Assembly (NCBI GenBank): GCA_014898415.1
Contig: RCTD01000022.1
Span: 62,001 to 126,000 of the forward strand
From: Stromatinia cepivora
Taxonomy: Eukaryota; Ascomycota; Leotiomycetes; Helotiales; Sclerotiniaceae
DNA: 64,000 bases
Direction: 5' to 3'
In this document: positions 48,598-60,040 of the stretch, piece by piece
How the letters are laid out: every line of letters starts with the position of its first letter
Numbering within the stretch: position 1 is the stretch's first letter
Notes under the pieces: generated by a model
Database searches by the model: none
The model's input: only the letters and a program-made list of their open reading frames with translations
Told to the model about the DNA's origin: nothing
Made by a program: the position numbers and the translations under genes

Positions 48598-49353
48598 TTT
48601 TGTGGGGAAATGGTTTGGGGATGAGCATTTTGGCGGCCGGATACCACGATTAATATGAGAAGATAGCATGGACATGAGCATTTCAGGCCGGCGGGTACCA
48701 CGATAGATTAATGATTTGTCATATGCATATATATTTGGGACTGGGATTGAGGTGGCGGTAGTTAAGGAAAATATCTATTCAACTATTCACGGCTATTGTG
48801 TTCATTAGCTCTATGAAGCTCGAACCTAACGCGATCTTAATATTTTCTTTTTCCTTTAGTTCATAAAATCTCATTGCCATATTTGTTAATCTTTCTCTTC
48901 CCACTTTCATCGGCATAAAGTTCATGCTCCGTCTCCCATTTTCGATCTAGAAACACAAAAATCCCACACAGAGTTTCGACTTAGAATCAATCGTCGCAAA
49001 ATCCAAGGCCGTATCGTGGAACGGTTAATATTCCATATACATCTGATATTAGGGAAGGCCAGATCTTCGAAATGAACTGAATGTCACAGCCTGATTAAGG
49101 AATTAAGACCTTCCTAACATTGCTAATTAGTCACGGAGTATTAGAAACCCTTGGTCAAAACCACATCCCCACTCAGCTATGTGTCTTCTCACCACAAATC
49201 ACAAAATCCATCCCCCATTACATCTTCCAAGCGTAAACATAAATGCTAAATCATTTCATCCAGTTCCAAAACCCCAGCTCCATAAATGTCTCACAGTCTG
49301 TTCCACCCCTCCTTCCGTCCCATTCCGAGCCTGTATCGTCGGCACCTTCAAAT
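48598..49353. other. Intergenic
   Basis: This is the 3' flank of the transporter and of the convergent gene that follows. A short direct repeat, CGGCCGG(A/T)TACCACGAT-like, occurs twice near 48635 and 48690. No gene is recognised. Confidence 0.45.
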
Positions 49354-49956
49354 CTACTTCCGAATCAGTACATTCTCTAGTATCCCGGAAAAATACAGCC
49401 TACTCAAAGAAACAGTGCTAATGGATTCCCAAGCAATTCTCCTTCCCAAATCAATAGGTCCTTCATCAGAATAAACTGGTCTCACGTGTCCCCTATCATC
49501 TTTCACCATCTTCCCCCTTCGTATCGGTTTTGGCTTTTCTGATATCCAGTTACCGCGAGTACTAGCCTCACACGCATTTCCACGATATTTGTATGTGCTT
49601 CCTAGTTTCTTTTTCCGTGGTGAGGAATTGATGATAATTTCTCTCGATTTACCCATTTGTTCTTTCAAATTCGCAATTTTCGCCTCTCCAACATAAAGTA
49701 CCTTAATATCATCCCCATACTCGAAGGCTACAGGATGTCCCTCACATGTCAAATGTTCATCGTTGAATATAGATTTTCGTCGAAATGATCCCTTTGAACA
49801 GAAATGAATGGAACCCCATCCGCTCGCATATCCTGAGTCTGTGGATGCGGTGGAATTAGAGTGCGATCTTTTTGTTGGTTTTGGATCGGTGTTACTACGA
49901 GTTCGAGTTTGGTGATTTATTTCTTCGGTGATGAGTTTGTTTTTGATTGAGTTCAT
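49354..49956 (-). CDS. Hypothetical basic, Ser/Thr-rich protein
   Basis: This is a single-exon protein of 200 residues if it starts at ATG 49956 (MNSIKNKLITEE). An upstream in-frame extension to 50058 is possible. The N-terminal 50 residues are disordered and Ser/Thr/Arg-rich (KRSHSNSTASTDSGYASGWG). The middle has a possible beta-rich segment with HPVAFEYGDDIKVLYVG. A basic cluster, SSPRKKKLGSTYKYRG, follows. No signal peptide, membrane segment or known domain is present. It may be nuclear or cytosolic. It is probably a real lineage-restricted gene, as no stop or shift occurs. Confidence 0.55.
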   Translation of the reverse strand: MNSIKNKLITEEINHQTRTRSNTDPKPTKRSHSNSTASTDSGYASGWGSIHFCSKGSFRRKSIFNDEHLTCEGHPVAFEYGDDIKVLYVGEAKIANLKEQMGKSREIIINSSPRKKKLGSTYKYRGNACEASTRGNWISEKPKPIRRGKMVKDDRGHVRPVYSDEGPIDLGRRIAWESISTVSLSRLYFSGILENVLIRK

Positions 49957-50757
49957 GGTTTGAGAGGTGGTTTGATGTTCGTGGTTTAAGGTTATTATCT
50001 CTCGGGAGCAGAGTTCTCCACCGTGATCTCTACACTTCAATATAAGTATTACCAACACACTTGCACGCCATTTTCTTCAGTCGAAGATATGAGCGAGGAT
50101 TATTGTGGGAGAAAAGCCAATAGGATTCACGAGGGTTACTTGAAACATGTACCTGAAAAGTTGTACTTTGAGTGGGGCTGGCGGTTGGCGGTTAACGTTA
50201 TAGAATTGCACCGCGTCAGCCTCTGGAAGGATTGTTGGGTTATTTCGTTGGAATCTAGTAGGATGATCAAATGCCATATCTATGATGTATCTTGACACTA
50301 ATACCAAGTCGAAGGTTCATGGCATGTTGTTGTGGTAGTTAAGTGAATAAATAGCAGGCCAAGACAGGAAGGAAATGCAGAAGACAGTATTGAACATTTG
50401 ATGAAGAAATGAGAAAGGAAGCATCATTATAAGTACAAAACAGTTAAACGTAATAGAACAAGAAAAAGATGTAGTAAAACAATCACTTATTAGCCTGGAA
50501 TTTAGTGGAGAAAAGTAAAATATGAATCCCCTGATTCCGATCACATTACCACTACCATAATGTACTCGCTAATAGTTACCATAGTATTTGAAACTCCTCG
50601 AAGCAATCTCTGAGTTGTGATTCTCAAAATGACGCGCTAAAAACCTCAAATAGCCTATAATACATGCCTGTAGTAAATCACTTACAAATACTCTCTTCAA
50701 CACGATTATCATACGAAATGAGAATTGTGAATATCAACCGGTATTCTAGGCAACCCT
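49957..50757. other. Intergenic
   Basis: This 0.8-kb stretch lies between two minus-strand hypothetical genes. The frames 50023-50295 and 50317-50544 (minus) lack support. Confidence 0.4.
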
Positions 50758-51906
50758 TTATTCTTGGTTCCCCGTTCGGTTACTACAGCTCTGTGTGCCG
50801 AGGGAATGCGTTTCCCTTGCTCTTGTGGAAGGTAACTTGTATTTATTACGAGAGCTGTGGGAATTTTCGTCTAGTTCTCCGTAATACTCTTTGTAGTCGT
50901 CATTCTTAGCCCGAGTGCCGAGGCGTCGTTTCTTCTTTTCCTCATTAAGATGATTTTTTTGGTTGCTGGTGTTATTTGCTGAAGCCTTGGAAGTATGGCT
51001 ACTCGATCTGAATTTGTTATTCTGGCTTTTCCTGGAAGAAGTGCTATCGTCAGAAGCATGGCCTATTGTGTTGTTAATATATCTCTATCAGGATATGTGT
51101 ACTGAAAGGAAAGACATACCTTCAGTATTCCTAGGCCGCTCTCTGCGCGAATTTCTACCATCTCTTCCATGATAATTTTCTTCCAATTCAGAATTACCAT
51201 TAGAGCTGCTGGTTCGAGAACTAATCTTTCCAGGTTCTCCTTGGTTGTACACAGAACTAATCGAGCGTGGATTAAGGAAGGATGAAGCTGCTGATGATTT
51301 TCCATAAGGTGATCTAGATTTGGTCGACGAAGAGACTGGTGATGTTGTTGTCATTCTTGAAGCTGATGAATCTTTAGAACTAGAGCGACTGTTTGGCATT
51401 ATCGGTTTAGAAGTGGCACGAGTCTTTCGAGTAGAAACTCTACGTTGTATTTGCCCAGCATTGGGCTTAGAACGACTAGGAATTGGATCCGGTGCATTAA
51501 CCTTGACTGATTGACGAGAGTTTAAGTCTCTCTTTGACAGATTTCCATCTCCCACAAGCATTCCAGTTCCTTCACCTCCCTTACAATGCCAAAATTCATC
51601 ATCGGAGTCATCTTCCTCAGCCGAAATCTTCTTTGATTTGGTGGAGAAAAAGGACTTCACAAGTCCATTTTGCTTTGGTGATTCTGGTAGTTTAGGGCTT
51701 ACTTCATCAGTGGTAAGGGTCTCCTTGCTACCGCCAGAAATATGCCATGTTTTTGATTTGAATAAATGAGGATGATCAGAATTCTCGCTTTTGACCGTTT
51801 CCGAGTGTCTTCTTCTTTGTTTTGGCCTATCACCACTAGGTTGTCGTGAGGTAATAATGGGGTTCTCACACGCATTGCGTTTGGTTTTCCTAAACAATCC
51901 TGACAT
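50758..51906 (-). CDS. Hypothetical Ser/Arg/Lys-rich, largely disordered protein
   Basis: The model is complement(join(50758..51062, 51120..51906)), 363 residues. The intron 51063-51119 has a GTATGT donor and an ACAATAG acceptor and preserves the frame. It starts MSGLFRKTKRNACENP. The frame is open further upstream but only with a GTG. The protein is dominated by Ser, Lys, Arg, Asn and Pro; it includes an acidic patch followed by an aromatic one (EEDDSDDEFWHCKGGEG) and many SRSS or SSTKSRS-type runs. It has no membrane segment, signal peptide or known fold. The composition suits a nuclear or phosphorylated scaffold protein (inference). An additional upstream exon cannot be excluded. Confidence 0.6.
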
Positions 51907-54294
51907 GAGGTAGCATTGATTACACGCCGCAAAGAGTTTGATCTCTCTAGCACACACAGCACTGAGGTTGCACTTTCAAGTATTGTAGCTAGGGAACAGA
52001 TTGAATATAAGCCACAGGAACTCCCGCCTTACTCTTAGCAGTAGGCCATGGACACCGGAGGTCAGATCATAGTCGAATCCGCTTGATAACTCACAAGACA
52101 TTAGATGGATCGATAGAATGGGTACAGACCCGTTCGAACCAGGCTCTAGCTATCAATAGCTATTGACATCTGGACTTGGCCTTCGACATAGCATTCTGGC
52201 GATTCATTCAATTCGCTAGGCATAATTGGTACAACTTAAGGCAGCAATTCATATTTTAGTTATCGGGAATGGCAGTACCGACATAAATAAGTATGGCGAA
52301 GTAGATTTGCGGCCCGGAAATTCACAACATACACAGTCTGGGATATCCTTTTCTGGCAACATCGACCCTCATACACAAAGAATGATGAATCATCTAATGG
52401 AGAATTCAGTTAAAGTAAAATACTGTAATTATCTTCATGTCGGCAGTTCAAAGTCTAAGGCGATCCTGAATTCCTGGTGACCAAATTCTACACCATGGCC
52501 AGTGCCGCGCGGTAAAGACATAAAAATGCTCCAACCAACATCTCTAAACAGGGTCAAAGGATTTTCTAAATGCTGAAAGGATGGCTATTATTAGCTAATT
52601 CTAGAGTAACCAGTGCTTACAGAATCCGGCTTACATTGCCGCAAATCATTTGACCATTTGATATTTGTTGATTGGCGTCATGTGAATGGCCGTTTGAGTT
52701 ACGATGACAAGTTCGAATTAATAATGATCATGTCATTGTAATACAACATCCGTCCAAAATACTCATGAATAGCGATCTTAGAACCCATGAATTTGAACAA
52801 AATAAAAAAGACTTTCGACTTTTCAACCGCGTTTGAACTTGGAGATTAGCCTCGATCGACGGGACTCAACTTCGATGACTTCGACGGGCTATTTGTGCTA
52901 ACCACAAAAAATGATACCATTGGAACGCTCTTAGGGATCATTTTCTGAAAAAGGTCATTGTGAAATACCCAAGGAATTGGTTCCGTCCACGCCCCGATTC
53001 ACCAAATACTCAAGCTCATAAAATCATCGAAGCGACCACAAACCAAATGGTGGGATGGCATATGCCGGGACTTCCAGAACATGAGACGAAAAAACGACAG
53101 GGCCAAGCGGATTTGCAAAAAGTGGTTTCCCTGCGCAGCGCCAGGGGGATGGAAACTCCAGGCACAAGAAGTCATGTCACACAAAGAAATACATGCCATA
53201 TGCCATATCCATAAACATCGCGGAAAGTAAGCAAGACATGATTAAAAGTCTAGTACTCGGCTAAGAAGTGAAGTCCGACAAACAACCATGATCCATCCCG
53301 ATTTTCAACGTCGAAGGTTAGGAACTTATGTTGACCCAATATTCAGCACGATTGCGGATGACTTGGGCGTTGAAACTTTTCGCACGAGCAAGATCAAGCT
53401 TCAGCTGGGCTCTTTCAAAGGTATGGATATGTGATTCTGGAGGTCAACCAATTCGGTGCAGGTGCTTTGTCTGAGGACGGAAAGACTCCGATAGTGACAC
53501 GATGAATAGGTTGCGGGGTGATGTCCGAGAATGAAGGAGTATGATCAAAAGTGCGCTCTTCCTCAGCATATTGCGCTGAGTCATCTGTGACAACCTAAAG
53601 TGGCTGGAAGGGCAGCTTTGATAATAATAATCCCTTGACACAGACGTTTAAGGCGACCCACCTTCCCGGGTATCCACGGGAATCTGAAAAAGTGAAGTGT
53701 TGACTGTGAATGGCTAACGAAAGCTATTTTTTCAACGCCGGCTTGATTTCCACAAGCACATTAAGATAGACCAAGAGGTTCAATATGCCTCGAACCATAG
53801 CTAATGACATCTAAATGATAAATCAGTACCCATGAGCTGCTAGCATCCTAGGCAGACAGGGCTATTGACCTGAAAGTGTGACCGTGGCTTACCACCAAAC
53901 ATCATCAAGGTCATGTATCACTTCCAGCTGAAAGACAAATCCATTGCTGTTTCCTCCATTGCTCCGGATATGCTGACATCATGCGGGGTACTTAAAGTAC
54001 TACGGAATACAAACTCGAAACGGACATGCATACTATTTGCCAAGTCGTTACCGTTATACCACATAGCTCGGGGAAGTAAGGGGGTTTCGTAAATCTGCTT
54101 GGCGGCATCTTGGCAGTCATTCAGCTCGGGTCAGCTGATGAACAGCTGATGGGAATCATACGGTCGATCATGGCGTTGCAAGACATCTTTAGAGGATATA
54201 AATGGGATTATTTTCCCTATTTTCGTGTTCTTCTCCATCAATAAGTGCTCTCATTGTCAGCAACAAAGACTTCTCAGAATCTATCAAACAAAAA
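51907..54294. other. Intergenic, 2.4 kb
   Basis: No gene is supported. The frames 52226-52480, 52960-53214 and 53444-53641 (minus) show no motif or splice pattern. The last 300 bases are the probable promoter of the small secreted protein gene; AATGGGATTATTTT at 54202 begins an in-frame extension of its first exon that I regard as 5' leader. Confidence 0.45.
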
Positions 54295-54739
54295 ATGAAG
54301 CTCAGTCAACCACTTAGCATCCTCGCGTTTCTCGTAGCATCGACTGTCGCCGTGGCTGTTCCTCAAGACGATGCATGTAGCGTATTTCTTCCCCATCCGC
54401 ACTCCCTCCTTCCATGATACTGAATCGCTAAATCTAATCCGTGAACTATAGCAATGCCTCACTGAGGGTACTTTCTGCGGCGGCTTCGCTGGTCCCGTTG
54501 GCACCTGTTGTGATGGATTAGTGTGCGAAAATGCGCCAGGTGTCGCAGACGATGCACACTGCATTCGAAAGAAGAAGGTCTGCATTTCCTGACATCGTAT
54601 CTTGAGATGCAGTATACTGACGTATCTGAATCAGTGTTTGGCGAAGGGTGCAACTTGCGTGAGCATTGCAGGCCCTGTTGGTACATGCTGTACTGGAAAA
54701 TGTACCTTCGTTGCACCGGACTATAGCGTTTGCAAGTGA
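54295..54739 (+). CDS. Small secreted protein with two cystine-knot-like repeats
   Basis: The model is join(54295..54381, 54452..54577, 54635..54739), 105 residues; the introns have GTATTT and GTCTGC donors and are both in phase 0. Residues 1-22 form a signal peptide (LSILAFLVASTVAVAVP), with cleavage probably near Ala20. Two six-cysteine modules follow. The first has C-x6-C-x9-CC-x4-C-x11-C and the second C-x6-C-x9-CC-x3-C-x9-C. Both share the core AGPVGTCC, so they arose by internal duplication, with one intron falling between modules. The cysteine order fits an inhibitor-cystine-knot (knottin) fold, used by protease inhibitors, antimicrobial peptides and other small secreted proteins. The biological role (effector, inhibitor or other) is unknown. 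The donors are weaker than in other genes here, so RNA evidence would help. Confidence 0.75.
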
Positions 54740-55750
54740 TGAGCATATACGAGCAGGGTGACAAGGCGCTTCGAGTGTGGATTCATCGGCGAAAGAGATA
54801 GAAGCCTCAATCTTCTTCAAAACATGGTAGAGAATTTGAAACACTTTCCACTAGTCTCAGTGCCATTTTCCCAGAGACCTCACAAATATGGGGCTTGTCC
54901 TTCATTGATAAACCACGTAATTGAGAAATGCAACCAATAACTTTAATTCTTGAGAGACGCCATCCAAAATTGCCATTAGTTTGTGGATAGTCGACTTTCT
55001 AAGGATGAAACTTCATTATTCTGTACCTGGTGGAAAATGCTCCAATCATGCTGGAAAAGGCATTTATGTAACCCTATATCTGAACTCACTGTGTTACAGG
55101 GTTGAGGATGTTGTGCAGTAGTTTTCTTAACAATTAAGAATACCTCAAGACACCCCAGAAGTTATAATGACAAAGTGCAGTGCACAACTATTGTTAAAGT
55201 TGTCTAGATGATTTCTTAAGTTTAGAGTGTGGAATCAATTGTGGTTTGATCGCGAAAGTTCCTCTGGTGGTGAGATGAGAAGTAGCTCCAGCTTGGCAAA
55301 TTGATTGTATTCGGAACCATCAGTCCCTTCTCCATGAGAAATGTATTGTTTTGATTCGTGTATTGAAGTTGAACATTTGTTGATAGATTATTTTTTGGAT
55401 CTTTCTTCATTGTTACCACACTGTTTGGAAGTTCTTTAGATGGACTTTGATTCTGAGTTGGTTCCCCTCGAAAATTCTAATGTCTTATTGAACTCGTCTA
55501 TCTCAACACTCATCCAATCCGGGCTCCATCATCTGTAATTTCCCTCCACTCTTTGTTACAGCAGTGCTTTCTTCAACAACTGTTATTTTAGTTTGAGGAC
55601 ATTCAAGGTCAAATCATCAGTAGAATAACTCAGGATTGCATAGGAAAGATAACCCTACAGTATTGTGGTCCAGAACTCCTGAGGCTGGTTTGGTGTGTTT
55701 ATTGCAAAGATTATGGATCATAACTCAACAAAAGTAGTTGCAAGGTTGAG
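54740..55750. other. Intergenic up to the compositional boundary
   Basis: Normal base composition with no supported gene. At about 55.75 kb the sequence turns abruptly into an AT-rich block. Confidence 0.5.
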
Positions 55751-56510
55751 TATTGAGGGAAATTCACCTTAAAATAAGAGTCCATTCGGATCGATTTTCA
55801 GAAATATTAGAAATATTAAAAATAATAAAAATATTGAATCTAATATACATTTGAATACATTTGAATAAGACTGTCGGAATATGATCACGTGCATGGTAAG
55901 GATGGTAAGGATCACGTGCCCATTAGTGCTCGCACTAGTGCCTCGGCATACATCATTATATAGTTCTTCACCTTTTATAGATTTTAGCTCTTTAGGTAAA
56001 TCAAAATGTATTAACAAAGAGTTCTATATATTCGATGATAAGCTTCATTTCCTTATATATAATTGTCCTGATATTGATCAGTTTTTGTTATAGTAATATT
56101 ATAAATCAGATATTGGGAATTAGTATAAAGAGTTATAAGTTTTAAATCAATTTTGATTTTGCTTTTATAATTGAATAAAGATATTTTGTTGAAAGAATGA
56201 AGTATTTTTATATTAAGGGATAAGTTTTTAATTATTGAGTAATTCAAGAGGATTAAAGGATTAAGAATAATAATTATCTAATAGTGAATTTGGAGTTCAT
56301 TTTTTGATTCAATTATTTTATATTTATTATATATTTATCAGATAGTATAGAGTATATATTTGAAGAAAATTTGAAAGCAATTTCGAGTTTTTCGTTATAT
56401 CTATTTTTTTATGAAAAACTATTTCATTTATTCATTTTATGTGAATTATTAATTACATATGAAATTAATCAATTCGATTTGATTAATTTTATTATTTTAA
56501 TTGTTCTGTT

Positions 56511-56675
56511 CATTTTGGTCAAATCCGTTTCGATCAAATCCGATCATTTTAGTTAATTTGGTCAATTTTAGTTAATTTGATCAATTTTAGTCAATTTTGG
56601 TCAATTTTGGTTAATTTTGGTCAATTTTGGTTAATTTTGGTCAATTTTGGTCAATTTGGTCGATTCGATTCAATC
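56511..56675 (+). repeat. TTGGTCAATTTT minisatellite
   Basis: About ten copies of a 12-14 base unit, (A/G)GT(C/T)AATTTTGGTCAATTTT-like, run head to tail. Variants differ mainly by C/T and A/G. Similar words (GATCAATTTGATCAATTT) recur at 63215-63500. In the minus-strand Gypsy frame this could be a low-complexity linker in pol. Confidence 0.8.
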
Positions 56676-57115
56676 AACCCCAATTTCGAAATACTTTTAG
56701 GATTCAATAACATTGTATATGGTACAAGTGTAGTTTTATTATAGTATATGTTTTGTATATTACGAATTTGTATTCAGATTCTTTTTTAAGATTGTTTTAA
56801 AAATTTTGTAGCGATTAATTTTGATATAATCCGAAAATATATGATAATTATTATTATAACAATTATAATAGGTATATTTGAATATTCTTTTATAATTCTT
56901 TATTCTAAAAGAATACAAATCCTATCGTTATTAGTATTAATTATTTTATATATTAGAAACGAAAAATATAATAAATGGATAAATAAATAAAAGTATAATC
57001 AATTTGTATCTATAAAGGAAAACCTTTAGGAAATTATTGATTTTTGTAAATACAAATTAGAGTTCTATATAATATATCGATTAAAGCAATCGAACTTCGC
57101 TTAAGTTTCTAATAA

Positions 57116-57361
57116 CTAAAGTCTACCTAAAATAACATTATAATTCCTTAATTCAATAATAAGGAAAGGGACAAAAGATTGTTCATAATTATTGATTATT
57201 AAATTAAGGAATATGAAATAGATAATAGTATAGCTTTGTATATTATTATATCCTTTAACTTTAATTGAAGCTTCAAATAATATAATTCTGGATTTAAATA
57301 TAGGAAATAAACAAATAAGGAGTATAATATTAATAAAAGCGAATCCATTTATTTTAGAATT
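57116..57361 (-). pseudogene. Ty3/Gypsy protease-region remnant
   Basis: About 80 minus-strand codons stay open and keep the pattern of a retropepsin region of Ty3/Gypsy elements. An ING-x-hydrophobic start lies where the catalytic motif would be; the motif itself is mutated. It continues through KGYNN and a hydrophobic strand, and then FVPFLIIEL followed by NVILGRL just before a TAG. In relatives the ILG-R(K)-W motif is followed by Trp, so the stop fits TGG to TAG. Non-functional. It is in the same orientation as the gag remnant at 59.2-60.0 kb, with the LTR element 57388-59067 between them. Confidence 0.5.
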
Positions 57362-57387
57362 AATAAATACTCTTGATTGATAAATAT

Positions 57388-57537
57388 TATCACGAGATAC
57401 ACGTGATCGCGTCCGATCGGGCTAGTACAATACTAAGCTTTGAGTCGATCATATATATAGCTTTGTAGTACTCTCTTTTTAGCTTTGTAGCTTTTAATTC
57501 TAAGGTTGATTTTTAAATGTTTGTTGGGTTCGTTATA
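57388..57537 (+). repeat. 5' LTR of the small element
   Basis: This copy is 150 bp, the same length as the 3' copy, with no indels in the alignment. The shared core GATCGGGCTAGTAC begins 27 bases in from the left end of both. It ends CGTTATA, where the partner has CGTTACA. Confidence 0.9.
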
Positions 57538-58917
57538 TTATTAAAAGTTCTTCTAAATAAAAAATAGAATAATATCTATATATATTCATACATACTTCGT
57601 TTGTTTTTGTTTAGATATATCGCTTTTGCTCTCTCATCTGTATATAGATCTTCTTGATATTATTTAAAGGTATTATCTTTTTTCTTACTTTTAATTTCTA
57701 AATTATAGATTACAATTCGATAAATCTTATAATTACAAAACTTTGTAGTGAAATGATTTGTTAACGAGATGAAATCTCGTTTCTATGCTTCTTGATTCTC
57801 GAATATATTTCTATTACTTATATTTCTTTTTATTCAAAATCCTCTCTCCCTGATCCTGAAAAGTTCAATAGTAGTTCTTAAAAGTTCGATACCTAGTTTC
57901 CCTCGATTCGAACGAAATTACAAATAAATGGTATTGCAATCGACGATTTTATAGTTCAATTTTATTATATTTATTTCAATCTCGAATTTTATATACAAAT
58001 TATAATACTACCTCAACTTTCTTTTTTTAATCAAAACATTCCCTTAAATCATATAACGATCCTAAATCAATTTATATATGTTTATAACAATCCAAATAAA
58101 GTTCAAAAAGCCGAAGACAAGTTATTCATTCTTAAATAAAGAATCGATTTTTTATATATCTATATTGCAAAATTCAAAAGGACCTTTTATAAAACCAAAG
58201 ATCAGAATTGGTTTGATTCGAATAAGATCTTAATCTTTTATAATGAATTTAATGTTACTTTTAGAAATCGTTTTTCTCAATAGCTTTCTCTTTTTTGTTT
58301 TTATCCCGATTTTGTTCAGGTTATATAATAACTAGTTGTTCGTATAGTGAATAGATTCTTTGTATTATTCTACTCTAGTGAATTTAGAGCCCTATATATA
58401 TTACAGAATCCATTCTACTCTCGGAATCACGATCCAATAAATGTTAACAATCTTAATATTATTAATACCCTTAATCTTTTTGATATCTAATTGGATAAAT
58501 CTGATTGTATTTTGATTTTATTTTGTATATAAATATTCGAGTTTTTTTTTTCTGAAAGAACTCTTTTGTGTAAGTAAAATAAATGTATATGATATGAAAG
58601 TATTTCTTATTGGGTATAAATCTATCTGTTAGATCTGTATCAAGGAGTTTGAAATCGATAAAAACCTGTTTTGGTTATTATATTGATTATTGAATCTGAA
58701 AGTGATGATGATGAGGATTTAGGAAAAATGATTAATGATCGATATTTTGAAGATTGTTTGGAGGAGGTATATAATATAGTGGATATATATTCGTTGGTTG
58801 TGATATATATTTCGTATTAGGTATTTTTAGAAGAAAAAGATGATTAGTGATTATTTTGTATTTAAGTTATTTATTTTAAATAAATTCGAAGTGAACTCTT
58901 TAGAAGGGGGGGGGTAG

Positions 58918-59067
58918 TGTTATGAGATATATATGATTGTGTTTGATCGGGCTAGTACAGTATTAAGTTTCGAGTTGATCATATATATAGCTTTGTAGTA
59001 TTCTCTTTTTAGCTCTGTAGCTTTTAATTCTAAGGTTGATCTCTAAACGCTCGTTGGGTTCGTTACA
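58918..59067 (+). repeat. 3' LTR of the small element
   Basis: It starts TGTTATGAG immediately after the polypurine tract and ends GTTCGTTACA, next to the target duplication AATAT. Confidence 0.92.
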
Positions 59068-59239
59068 AATATAACCATTTTTCGAAAGATTACAAAAAGG
59101 GTAAATGCTTTTTCTCCCATAAACTTGATTAGATCAAAAAATCTTATATCCTATATAACACTTAGAATGGAGATGAAATCTAAGTATTTGATTTTAAACG
59201 TTTTTCTTTTTCTAAACAAATATTCTATATAACTTTAAT

Positions 59240-60040
59240 TGTAGCTTCTAAGCTGAAATCTTCTTCGGCATTCCGATATTCTTCGAATTCTTCTGCTTCT
59301 TTTTGTACCGTCTTAATCTTATTGAAGTTATTGATACGAAATATCGATGTATATACTGCTTTAGGAGAAAAAGAGGATAACGAGTGTTTGAAGTTCGAAT
59401 AGTTATTGGGTGCGGCGGGGCCGGTGTATCCGGAAGGGGCATTCCGGGGTGGAAATGGTTTCGGGAATATAAAGGTTTCAAAATTGAAGTTGTTAGAGCT
59501 TCAAAAAAATTACAAGAGATTTGTAATAGTTATTGATTTGTAAATAATTATAGGAGTTTCTCAATTAATGTAATATTGATTTTGTTTTTGTAATGAAATT
59601 TCGTTTTGATTTACTTTAATAAATATATTCACGAATTCTTTTATAATCTTGTAATTCTTAATAGATATTATTATTATTTACAAAAGAAAATTGGAAATCT
59701 TTTATTCGAAATCCTTGAATAGGATTTTATTATTGGTAATCTTCATTTGAATAACAAGTAATCTAAATTTTCTATATTATTCTAAAAAGTTATTATATCG
59801 AATTGTATTAAATATAACCTATATCTCATATTGAAAGCGAGTATCATTGATTTCAATCGGGTTCCGATAAATCGCTGTAAACTGTTCGACCAATTCGAGT
59901 GTTATGAATCGGGGCATTTGTATATAAAGAATATAATAATATACTTGTACTTCCGATTCGGTTTGATCGATTATATATATACAATATTGCATTTCATTCT
60001 TAAATGATATAATATATAGTTCGAATCGTTTTATAACCAA
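59240..60040 (-). pseudogene. Ty3/Gypsy gag remnant
   Basis: At 59819-60040 the minus strand encodes MPRFITLELVEQFTAIYRNP followed by INDTRFQYEI. This resembles the end of a Gypsy Gag domain, where a helix with E-x2-E-x-F/Y is followed by Y-x-(D/N)-P and an Arg-rich helix. Farther on, 59400-59480 has a GC-rich island coding for a Pro-rich stretch (FPPRNAPSGYTGPAAP) that fits the variable Gag C-terminus. Frames are interrupted. Together with the LTR at 60905-61186 (minus) the order LTR, gag, (inserted element), protease reads correctly from right to left. Confidence 0.5.

Larger units (their letters stand above)
57388..59067 (+). mobile_element. Complete small LTR element, 1680 bp, with 5-bp target duplication
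   Basis: Two 150-bp LTRs (57388-57537 and 58918-59067) bound the element. The 3' copy begins TGTTA and ends TTACA, giving TG...CA ends; the 5' copy has TA...TA ends from transitions. The duplication AATAT lies at 57383-57387 and 59068-59072. A polypurine tract, GAAGGGGGGGGGTAG, lies directly before the 3' LTR, fixing the plus orientation. The 1.38-kb interior has no recognisable gag or pol, so the element is a deleted or non-autonomous (TRIM/LARD-like) copy. All differences I find between the LTRs are transitions. Confidence 0.9.

Noticed and set aside
54202..54294. In-frame N-terminal extension of the secreted protein
   Set aside because: It would bury the clear signal peptide that starts at the ATG at 54295.
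55881..55921. Two GATCACGTG words near the isochore edge as a regulatory pair or LTR end
   Set aside because: Short palindromic words are expected by chance, and no LTR similarity extends from them.
59248..59481. 77-codon minus-strand ORF as a gene
   Set aside because: It overlaps the GC-rich gag remnant in a different frame and has no domain.
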